Origin: Gammaproteobacteria bacterium
GTDB lineage: Bacteria > Pseudomonadota > Gammaproteobacteria > Chromatiales > Chromatiaceae
Direction: 5' to 3'
DNA: 5,560 nucleotides
Assembly (NCBI GenBank): GCA_015231665.1
Contig: JADGBD010000144.1
Span: 1-5,560 of the forward strand
Below, piece after piece: positions 1-5,560 of the stretch. The notes under the pieces are model-generated. The model ran no database searches and was not told where the DNA came from. It saw only the letters and a list, made by a program, of their open reading frames with translations. The translations under genes were made by a program, and so were the position numbers. Position 1 is the stretch's first letter, and every line of letters begins with the position of its first letter.

Positions 1-1198
1 CGTCAAATAGCCGGGTGTTGGCGGGAAAGCGCTCTGCCAGCCGGCTGAACAGCTGTTCCACCAACGAGAAACCGGACTGGAACAGGCTGTAGCCCGCATC
101 GACGCGCTGGCGCAGCTGCGCCAGCTCCTGTTTGGCACGGCGGATGCGCGGCTCCGGCTGGGCACGGCGGCCCAGGTCAGCAAGCAGGGCCTGCAGCAGC
201 TCGCCGATGTCGGCGTTGATCGCCAGGTCGGCGTTGAACACCTTCTCCAGCTGCATGGGATTCTGGTCGATCTGGATGATGCACTTGCCCGCCAAGAGCT
301 TTTGATCCCAGACATAGCTGGTGCGCTCGTTAAAACCGGCGCCAATGATCAGCAGCAGATCGGCGCTGCGGCTGATGTACTCATAGGCCAGACCACCGGA
401 GGTAACCCCCAGGGTGCCCAGGGCCAGGGGCGAATTCTCCGCCACCACGCCCTTGCCCTTGAGACTGGTGGCCACCGGAATGCCCTGACTCTGGCTGAGC
501 TGGCGCACCTGCTGCTCGGCCCCGGCCGACAGACAGCCGTGGCCGGCGAGGATTACCGGTCGCTCGGCCTTGCCCAGCAGAGCATGGAGTTCGCGCAGCT
601 GGCTGGGGTGGAAGTGCAAGCGCAAACGCCGTGGGCTGGTGCTGATCTGATCCAGGATGTCCGCATCCACCTCTTCCTTCTGTACGTCGAAGGGCAGGCT
701 GAGCAGCACCGGCGCGGGCTCCGCGGAGCGCAGCACCTGCGCCGCCTGATTGAGCACCTGTTGCAGATAATGGGTCCGCTCCACCGTCTTGGCGTAGCGG
801 GTGATGCCCTTGAACAGGGCCACCTGATCGATACTGCCGCCCTCCCCCGAGCTTTCCTGCAGGCCGCCCTTGCCGAAGATGTGGGTGGGGGTCTCGCCGG
901 TGATCACCAGCAGCGGCAGGCGCTCGGCATAGGCATTGGCGATGCCGGTGATCAGATTGGTAGCCCCTGGCCCGGCGGTGGCGATGCAGGCACCGATGCG
1001 GCCGGAGGCCCGAGCGTAACCACCGGCCATGAAGGCCGCACCCTGTTCATGCTTGGCCAGCACCACCTGGATGCCGGAGCCGTTGAGGGCATCGTACACC
1101 GGCAAGATATGGGCTCCGGGCATGCCAAAGATGCAGCCGACCTCAAGACGCTGGAGAAAGGCAACAAGGGCTTGGCTGACGCTTATTTGCTTGTTCAT
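1..1198 (-). CDS. Thiamine-diphosphate-dependent enzyme, acetolactate synthase-like (partial, 3' end beyond window)
   Basis: I translated this by hand: the frame is open from the ATG at 1198 to the left edge, giving 399 residues of a family usually about 550-600 long, so the C-terminal third is missing. Residues about 5-170 form the pyrimidine-binding domain: FGMPGAHILPVYDAL (24-38), the HEQGAAFMAGGYARASG block with the expected catalytic Glu51 that activates the cofactor, and AGPGATNLITGIANAY (75-90). Residues about 195-335 match the central domain, ending in IIQIDQNP (307-314). The C-terminal domain with the metal-binding GDG motif lies outside the window. The family condenses or decarboxylates 2-oxoacids in the cytoplasm. 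The segment after GETPTHIFG (residues 101-109) departs from typical biosynthetic acetolactate synthase, so the substrate cannot be named. The gene lies 119 nt after nuoN on the same strand. No clear Shine-Dalgarno sequence precedes the ATG; an adjacent in-frame TTG at 1201 is a less likely start. Confidence 0.9.
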   Translation of the reverse strand, partial: MNKQISVSQALVAFLQRLEVGCIFGMPGAHILPVYDALNGSGIQVVLAKHEQGAAFMAGGYARASGRIGACIATAGPGATNLITGIANAYAERLPLLVITGETPTHIFGKGGLQESSGEGGSIDQVALFKGITRYAKTVERTHYLQQVLNQAAQVLRSAEPAPVLLSLPFDVQKEEVDADILDQISTSPRRLRLHFHPSQLRELHALLGKAERPVILAGHGCLSAGAEQQVRQLSQSQGIPVATSLKGKGVVAENSPLALGTLGVTSGGLAYEYISRSADLLLIIGAGFNERTSYVWDQKLLAGKCIIQIDQNPMQLEKVFNADLAINADIGELLQALLADLGRRAQPEPRIRRAKQELAQLRQRVDAGYSLFQSGFSLVEQLFSRLAERFPANTRLFD

Positions 1199-1211
1199 CA
1201 ATAAGTCAAAT

Positions 1212-1314
1212 TAGTCCGCAAATAAACGCCAATAAACGCTGATTAATCCTAAACCTGCTCCAGTTCAGACAGGATAGTAATCATTTGGGTCCATTCGCGT
1301 TCATTTGCGGACTA
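1212..1314. repeat. Element A: intergenic palindrome with 10-nt subrepeats, between nuoN and the ThDP enzyme gene
   Basis: The arms 1212-1229 and 1297-1314 are reverse complements at 17 of 18 positions. The one mismatch becomes a G-U pair in minus-strand RNA, so the transcript could form an uninterrupted 18-bp stem. Each arm runs inward as degenerate 10-nt units: GCAAATAAAC, GCCAATAAAC and GCTGATTAAT on the plus strand (1218-1247); GCAAATGAAC, GCGAATGGAC and CCAAATGATT on the minus strand (1308 down to 1279). The element starts three bases after the nuoN stop codon and fills most of the 119-nt spacer. No target-site duplication or U-run is visible. It resembles dispersed intergenic repeats that I recall from other proteobacterial genomes, a recollection not checked. 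It could serve as a transcript 3'-end or processing hairpin; that is inference. Confidence 0.85.
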
Positions 1315-1317
1315 TCT

Positions 1318-2748
1318 TTAGGCAAAGGCAAGTTGGCAGAAGCTAAGCAGGCTGGCGGGAAAAATACCCAGGGCCAGCACCGCCAGGCCGTTGAGGCTGA
1401 GGGCGGCCTGGGTATCCCAGCCGGCGGTGAGGGGGGCGTCGGTTTCCGGCTCGTCGAAGTACATCAGCTTGACCACCCGCAGGTAGTAGAAGGCGCCGAT
1501 GATAGAGAAGAACACCGCCACCAGGGCCAGCCAGACCAGACCGATGTCGATCACCGCCTGGAGCACGAACAGCTTGGAGAAGAAGCCGACGGTGGGCGGC
1601 ACCCCGGCCATGGAGAACATCAGCAGCAGCATCATGCCGGCAAACCAAGGGCTGCGCTTGTTCAGGCCCTTGAGGTCGGTCAGACGCTCGGCGCTAAAGC
1701 CCTCGCGCCCCAGCAGCACCAGCACGCCGAAGCCGCCCAGGGCCATCAGCGCGTAGGTAATGGCATAGAACATGGCGCCGCTGAAGCCATCTGGCGTGCC
1801 GGCAAGGATGCCAAGCATGAGAAAGCCCACATGGGAGATGGTCGAGTAGGCCAGCATGCGCTTGATGTTGCTCTGGGCGATGGCGATGACATTGCCCAGC
1901 GCCATGGACAGCACGGCAAGGATCGCCAGCATCCCCTGCCAATCCAGATGCAGGGCGCCGAGGCCATCCACCAGCAGGCGCATGGCCAGGGCGAAGGCGG
2001 CGATCTTGGGAATGCTGCCGATGAACAGGGCGGCCGAGGTGGGCGAGCCCTCGTAGACATCCGGCACCCACATGTGGAAAGGCACAGCGCCCAACTTGAA
2101 GGCCAGGCCGATGACCAGGAACACCAGACCGAACACCAGCACCAGCTTGTCGGCACCCGCCAGCCCAGCAGACACGCCACTGAACAGGATGGAGCCGGTG
2201 GCACCATAGATCATGGAAATACCATAGAGCAGCATGCCCGAGGCCACAGCGCCGAGGAGGAAGTATTTCATCGCCGCTTCCGAGCCCATGGGCGAGTCGC
2301 GGTCAAAGGCAACCATGGCGTAAAGACTCAGGGCCAGCAGTTCCAGCCCCAGGTAGATGGTGAGGAAGCTGAAGGCGGAGACCATCACCATCATCCCCAG
2401 CAGGGCCAGCAGGCCAAGGACGTAGAACTCGCCCTTGAACAGGTTGCGGCTGCGCAGGTCATGCTTGGCATAGAGAAAGGCGCCGAAGGTCAGCACCAGC
2501 ATGCTGATCTTCAGGGTATCGGCCATGGGGTCGCGCACATAGTGGCCGTCGAACACAATCTGCCGACCCTCACCGGGCAGCAGGGCGATGAGGAAGATGC
2601 CACCCACCAGGCCCACCTGGGTCAGGGCATAGGTCAGCATGCGCTGATCCTGGCGCAGAAAGACATCGATCAGCAGCACCAGCGAGGCCAGGCCGAGGAG
2701 ATAAATCTCCGGCAGACTCACCAGCAGGTTGTTCATATCAAAGTTCAT
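1318..2748 (-). CDS. nuoN: NADH-quinone oxidoreductase subunit N (complex I antiporter-like subunit)
   Basis: NuoN is one of three Mrp-antiporter-like subunits of the complex I membrane arm and takes part in proton pumping coupled to NADH-quinone electron transfer. The 476-residue product is close to the E. coli length (about 485) and is hydrophobic throughout, as expected for about 14 membrane helices. Expected charged residues of the proton path are visible: Glu136 in LGLELLALSLY, Lys218 in AFKLGAVPFHMWVPDVYEG, Lys248 in GSIPKIA, and Lys392 in GVPPTVGFFSKLFVL. The block IKRMLAYSTISHVGFLMLG (295-313) is typical of the family. The gene ends in TAA with element A starting three bases later. 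The ATG at 2748 gives the usual short N-terminus (MNFDMNNLLVSLPEIYLLG); upstream there is only a weak GGAT-like stretch as ribosome site. A 226-nt spacer containing repeats separates it from nuoM, which is unusually wide for this gene pair. Confidence 0.97.
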   Translation of the reverse strand: MNFDMNNLLVSLPEIYLLGLASLVLLIDVFLRQDQRMLTYALTQVGLVGGIFLIALLPGEGRQIVFDGHYVRDPMADTLKISMLVLTFGAFLYAKHDLRSRNLFKGEFYVLGLLALLGMMVMVSAFSFLTIYLGLELLALSLYAMVAFDRDSPMGSEAAMKYFLLGAVASGMLLYGISMIYGATGSILFSGVSAGLAGADKLVLVFGLVFLVIGLAFKLGAVPFHMWVPDVYEGSPTSAALFIGSIPKIAAFALAMRLLVDGLGALHLDWQGMLAILAVLSMALGNVIAIAQSNIKRMLAYSTISHVGFLMLGILAGTPDGFSGAMFYAITYALMALGGFGVLVLLGREGFSAERLTDLKGLNKRSPWFAGMMLLLMFSMAGVPPTVGFFSKLFVLQAVIDIGLVWLALVAVFFSIIGAFYYLRVVKLMYFDEPETDAPLTAGWDTQAALSLNGLAVLALGIFPASLLSFCQLAFA

Positions 2749-2779
2749 TGACTATTGATCCATTGGATTAAGAAACACC

Positions 2780-2801
2780 TAGCCCACAAATGACCGCGAA
2801 T
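2780..2801 (+). repeat. Solitary arm of an element A-type repeat in the nuoM-nuoN spacer
   Basis: The reverse complement of these 22 bases matches plus-strand positions 1293-1314 (the right arm of element A) at 19 of 22 positions. It also matches 1212-1233 in direct orientation at 17 of 22. The 10-nt unit structure is preserved (ACAAATGACC then GCGAAT). No matching partner arm is visible in this spacer, so it is either a truncated copy or a half-site. It abuts element B with one base between them. Confidence 0.75.
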
Positions 2802-2802
2802 T

Positions 2803-2965
2803 CAGGACGCAGAGGACGCGGAGAAGCGCAGAGCACGCAGAGTTTGTTTTCGCCATCCCCTTTGCAGAGGAAGTGCTGGAATAACCAGCAATATCGTCAC
2901 AGTTTTTACACTCCGCTCTTTTCAACTCTGCGATCTCCGCGCTTCTTTGCGTCCTCTGCGTCCTG
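2803..2965. repeat. Element B: long imperfect palindrome with 9-nt subrepeats, between nuoM and nuoN
   Basis: The arms 2803-2844 and 2924-2965 are reverse complements at 37 of 42 positions, around a 79-nt unique centre. One of the five mismatches is a G-U pair in minus-strand RNA. Each arm is a run of degenerate 9-10-nt units: AGGACGCAG, AGGACGCGG, AGAAGCGCAG and AGCACGCAG at 2804-2840, with the same series read from the other arm on the minus strand. The element starts nine bases after the nuoM stop codon and occupies most of the 226-nt gap. There is no open frame or transposase in it, and no target-site duplication is visible. In a nuoM-nuoN transcript it should fold into a strong hairpin. 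The sequence style resembles dispersed GC-rich intergenic repeats that I recall from several proteobacteria, a recollection not checked. Confidence 0.88.
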
Positions 2966-2974
2966 CATCAAAAC

Positions 2975-4489
2975 TCACAGCTTAGACAGCGCCACGTGCT
3001 CCAGCAGCTGGCGGATGCTGGCGTCCATGACTTCCACCAGGGGGGCGGGCCAGAGACCGAGCAGCAGCACTGCTATTGCCAGGGTGCCGAGTACCAGGGC
3101 CTCGCGGCCGTTGAGGTCGGCAAGCTTGGCCACCTTGTCGTTGGCGATCTCGCCGAAGATCACCCGCTTGACCATCCACAGGGTATAGGCAGCACCGACG
3201 ATCAATGTGGTGGCGGCGAGGAAGGCGAACCAGAAATCGGCGCGGAAGGCGGCGAGGATCACCATAAACTCGCCGACAAAGCCCGAGGTGCCCGGCAGGC
3301 CGGCGTTGGCCATAGAGAAGAACACCATGAAGGCGGCGAAGATCGGCATGGAGTTGACCACACCGCCGTAGTCGTTGATCTGCCGGCTGTGCATGCGGTC
3401 GTAGAGCACGCCGATGCAGAGGAACATGGCCGCAGAAATGAAGCCGTGGGAGACCATCTGCACCATGCCTCCCGCCAGGCCCAGCACGGCACCGCCAGTG
3501 GCATCGCTATTGGCCAGGATCATGAATATGATGAAAAAGCCCAGGGTGACAAAGCCCATGTGGGCGATGGAGGAATAGGCCACCAGCTTCTTCATGTCCT
3601 GCTGCACCAGGGCGACAAAGCCGATATAGACCACGGCGATGAGCGACAGGCTGATCATCAGCCAGTCCAGCTCGGAGCTGGCATCCGGCGTGATCGGCAG
3701 GGAGAAGCGCAGAAAGCCGTAGCCGCCGATCTTCAGCATGATCGCCGCCAGGATCACCGAGCCGCCGGTGGGCGCCTCGACGTGGGCGTCCGGCAGCCAG
3801 GTATGCACCGGGAACATGGGCACCTTGACGGCAAAGGCGAGCAGGAAGGCGATGAAGATCAGCACCTGCTCCGTCAGCCCCAGCTTGAGATCGTGGAACG
3901 CGAGGATCTCCATGCTATCGGCCAGGTTGTACATGTAGATCAGCGCCACCAGCATGAACACCGAGCCGAGGAAGGTGTAGAGGAAGAACTTGATCGTGGC
4001 ATAGACCCGGTTCGGCCCGCCCCAGATGCCGATGATGACGAACATCGGGATCAGCATGGCCTCCCAGAACACATAAAACAGCATGGCGTCGAGGGCGCTG
4101 AACACGCCGACCATTACCCCCTCCATGATCAGGAAGGCGGCCATGTACTGGTGGGGCTTGTACTGGATCACCTCCCAACCGGCGATCACCACCAGAATGG
4201 TGATGAAGGTGGTGAGCAGGATCAGCGGCATGGAGATGCCATCCACCCCCAGGTAATACTGGATGTGGAACATCTCCACCCAGGGCATGCGCTCGACGAA
4301 CTGCATCTGCGCCGTGCCGGCATCAAAGCCGGTCCACAGCGGGATGCTGAACAGGAAGGTCAGCACGGCAATCCACAGCGACAGCCAGCGGGTTACCCCA
4401 GGGGCCTTGTCGCCACTGGCCAGGACCAGGAAGCCGCCAACAATGGGCAGCCAGATGATCAGGCTGAGAAGGGGCCAGTCTGCGCTCAT
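2975..4489 (-). CDS. nuoM: NADH-quinone oxidoreductase subunit M (complex I antiporter-like subunit)
   Basis: NuoM is the central antiporter-like proton-pumping subunit of the complex I membrane arm, sitting between NuoL and NuoN. The 504-residue product matches the usual length (about 509 in E. coli) and is a polytopic membrane protein of about 14 helices. Expected ionisable residues are present: Glu143 in FYVFWEAMLIPMF, Lys222 in AVKVPMFPVHTWLPDAHVEAP, Lys253 in MLKIGGYGFLRF, His310 in AYSSIAHMGFVTLG, His348 in QMVSHGFISAAMF, and Glu407 in GTSGFVGEFMV. The ATG at 4489 lies 13 nt after the nuoL stop, with an AAGGG-type ribosome site overlapping that stop, which suggests coupled translation. 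The gene ends in TGA just before the palindrome of the nuoM-nuoN spacer. No disruption of the frame is seen. Confidence 0.98.
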   Translation of the reverse strand: MSADWPLLSLIIWLPIVGGFLVLASGDKAPGVTRWLSLWIAVLTFLFSIPLWTGFDAGTAQMQFVERMPWVEMFHIQYYLGVDGISMPLILLTTFITILVVIAGWEVIQYKPHQYMAAFLIMEGVMVGVFSALDAMLFYVFWEAMLIPMFVIIGIWGGPNRVYATIKFFLYTFLGSVFMLVALIYMYNLADSMEILAFHDLKLGLTEQVLIFIAFLLAFAVKVPMFPVHTWLPDAHVEAPTGGSVILAAIMLKIGGYGFLRFSLPITPDASSELDWLMISLSLIAVVYIGFVALVQQDMKKLVAYSSIAHMGFVTLGFFIIFMILANSDATGGAVLGLAGGMVQMVSHGFISAAMFLCIGVLYDRMHSRQINDYGGVVNSMPIFAAFMVFFSMANAGLPGTSGFVGEFMVILAAFRADFWFAFLAATTLIVGAAYTLWMVKRVIFGEIANDKVAKLADLNGREALVLGTLAIAVLLLGLWPAPLVEVMDASIRQLLEHVALSKL

Positions 4490-4496
4490 GCCAAAT

Positions 4497-4504
4497 CCAC
4501 CCTT
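4497..4504 (-). promoter_or_regulatory. Probable ribosome binding site of nuoM
   Basis: On the minus strand the bases AAGGGTGG lie about 7-15 nt before the nuoM ATG at 4489 and overlap the TAA stop of nuoL (4505-4503). The purine-rich core AAGGG fits the end of 16S rRNA. It supports the chosen start and implies that ribosomes finishing nuoL can reinitiate on nuoM. The match is partial, so confidence is moderate. Confidence 0.5.
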
Positions 4505-5560
4505 AAGCTCCAGAGAACACGAAGACGCCCAGCAGCAACAGCAGGCCGAGGATCATCGCAATTGCATAGTGATACAGATAACCGGTCTGAACCTGCCGCG
4601 CCACCTGGGCAAAGGAGTTCACCACCCGGGCCGAGCCGTTGACCAGCAGGCCATCGATGAACCAGCGGTCACCGGCCTGGGAGAACAGGCTGCCAAGACT
4701 GCGACTGCCCTTGGCGAACACCAGCTGATAGGCCTCGTCCACCCAGTATTTGCGCTCCAGCAGATCGTTGGCCCAGCCAAAGCGTGCCTTGATCGCCGCG
4801 GCAATGTCCTGGCGCTGAGTATAGAGATACCAGGCCAGGCCCAGACCGGCCATCGCCAGCCAGAAGGGCGCGGTGACCAGACCATGCAGGATAAAGCCGA
4901 ACTGACCGCTGTAGCCCTCGCCCACCTTGGCCAGGGTATCGTGCTCCGGCAGCACGGTGATGATCCCGGCAAACCAGTCGCCGAACAGCATGGGCTGTAC
5001 CGTCAACCAGCCGATCAGTACCGAGGGGATGGCCAGCAGAATCAAAGGCAGAGTCACCACCCAGGGGGATTCGTGCGGCCTGGGCTCGTCCTTTACCTCG
5101 TGGTGCTCTTGGCATTCAGCATCGCCGTGGTCGTCGTGGACCTCATGGTGGGGCTCGAAATGGCGCGGACCCTGACCATGAAACACCAGGAAAAACATGC
5201 GGAAGCTGTACAGGGCAGTAATGAATACACCCAGGGTCACCAGCACCAGGGCGTAGCCGGCGCCGGGGATCTGCGCATGGCCCACGGCGGCGATGATGGC
5301 ATCCTTGGAGAAGAAGCCGGAGAAACCGGGAAAGCCGATCAGCGCCAGCGAGCCCAGCAGCGCGGTCCAATAGGTAATCGGCATGTGTTTCTTCAGGCCG
5401 CCCATGTTGCGGATGTCCTGATCGTGGTGCATGCCGATGATCACCGACCCGGCGGCGAGGAACAGCAGCGCCTTGAAAAAGGCATGGGGCATCAGATGGA
5501 ACAGGCCGGCGGCATAGGCGGAAACCCCCAGGGCGACCACCATGTAACGCAGCTGGGACA
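4503..5560 (-). CDS. nuoL: NADH-quinone oxidoreductase subunit L (partial, N-terminal part beyond window)
   Basis: NuoL is the distal antiporter-like subunit of complex I. Its long amphipathic lateral helix runs along NuoM and NuoN. About 351 C-terminal residues of a protein usually a little over 600 long are visible. The frame is open to the right edge (SQLRY precedes the internal Met encoded at 5543), so the true start lies outside. Numbering from that Met, family marks are FHLMPHAFFKALLFLAAGSV (15-34) with conserved His and Lys, HHDQDIRNMGGL (39-50), and GFPGFSGFFSKDAI (70-83) with the proton-path Lys-Asp pair. Next come the C-terminal blocks YWVDEAYQLV and DRWFIDGLLVNG, followed by QTGYLYHYAIAMILGLLLLLG as the last membrane helix. 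A His- and acid-rich loop lies at residues about 128-158. Stop TAA is 13 nt before nuoM, in a compact operon arrangement. Confidence 0.97.
   Translation of the reverse strand, partial: SQLRYMVVALGVSAYAAGLFHLMPHAFFKALLFLAAGSVIIGMHHDQDIRNMGGLKKHMPITYWTALLGSLALIGFPGFSGFFSKDAIIAAVGHAQIPGAGYALVLVTLGVFITALYSFRMFFLVFHGQGPRHFEPHHEVHDDHGDAECQEHHEVKDEPRPHESPWVVTLPLILLAIPSVLIGWLTVQPMLFGDWFAGIITVLPEHDTLAKVGEGYSGQFGFILHGLVTAPFWLAMAGLGLAWYLYTQRQDIAAAIKARFGWANDLLERKYWVDEAYQLVFAKGSRSLGSLFSQAGDRWFIDGLLVNGSARVVNSFAQVARQVQTGYLYHYAIAMILGLLLLLGVFVFSGA

Noticed and set aside
302..1204. 300-codon plus-strand open frame opposite the ThDP enzyme
   Set aside because: Codon-aligned shadow; the minus strand carries intact ThDP-family motifs in the matching frame.
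1199..1317. Intrinsic terminator or promoter in the nuoN-downstream spacer
   Set aside because: The stem is not followed by a U-run, its loop is very long (about 67 nt), and the only -35-like hexamers (TTGGCG, TTGACT) lack a matching -10. I record the palindrome only as a repeat.
1285..2751. 488-codon plus-strand open frame opposite nuoN
   Set aside because: Same codon-aligned antisense effect; Gln/His-rich with no domain-like pattern, while the opposite strand encodes a clear NuoN.
2900..2925. Possible promoter for nuoN inside the centre of element B (minus-strand TTGAAA)
   Set aside because: No acceptable -10 hexamer is found at 16-18 nt from it; nearby A/T-rich bases are at the wrong spacing.
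2780..2965. CRISPR-like array because of repeated short units
   Set aside because: The units are contiguous, degenerate and only 9-10 nt long, arranged as inverted arms, with no spacers and no cas genes.
2790..3188. 132-codon plus-strand frame covering the nuoM-nuoN spacer
   Set aside because: It runs through both arms of palindrome B and then antisense into nuoM. There is no ribosome site and no recognisable protein pattern.
2996..4642. 548-codon plus-strand open frame, His/Gln/Gly/Asp-rich, opposite nuoM
   Set aside because: Its codons align exactly with nuoM codons on the other strand, so Leu CTG reads as Gln CAG, Met and Val as His, Ala as Gly. Stops are absent because GC-rich genes avoid TTA, CTA and TCA. 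The composition is that of an antisense shadow.

Overview
The window is a piece of a chromosomal respiratory operon from a GC-rich proteobacterium, most likely a gammaproteobacterium or a close relative. That placement is inference from the style of the proteins (the NuoL histidine-rich loop, the NuoM and NuoN motifs), not from any marker gene. All four genes lie on the minus strand, so transcription runs from base 5560 towards base 1.

In transcription order the window holds: the C-terminal part of nuoL (4503 to the right edge), complete nuoM (2975-4489), a 226-base spacer, complete nuoN (1318-2748), a 119-base spacer, and the first 399 codons of a thiamine-diphosphate-dependent enzyme of the acetolactate synthase superfamily (left edge to 1198). 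NuoL, NuoM and NuoN are the three antiporter-like, proton-pumping membrane subunits of respiratory complex I (NADH:quinone oxidoreductase). Their order L-M-N is the usual end of a nuoA-N operon. The enzyme gene that follows has no evident link to complex I.

The genes are ordinary, but the two spacers are not. Directly after the nuoM stop lies a long imperfect palindrome (element B, 2803-2965; two 42-nt arms, 37 of 42 positions complementary). Directly after the nuoN stop lies a second palindrome of unrelated sequence (element A, 1212-1314; 18-bp perfect-or-wobble stem in the transcript). Both are built the same way: each arm is a run of degenerate 9-10-nt direct subrepeats. A lone arm of the A type (2780-2801; 19 of 22 identical to the A arm at 1293-1314) also sits beside element B, so the two repeat types are mixed in the nuoM-nuoN gap. 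These look like dispersed intergenic repeats that have entered a normally compact operon. They could shape transcript folding or processing around nuoN.

No RNA genes, CRISPR arrays, transposase genes or defence systems were found. The long plus-strand open frames are codon-aligned antisense shadows of the real genes. I see no convincing evidence for a new protein-based system; the intergenic repeats are the part most worth following up.
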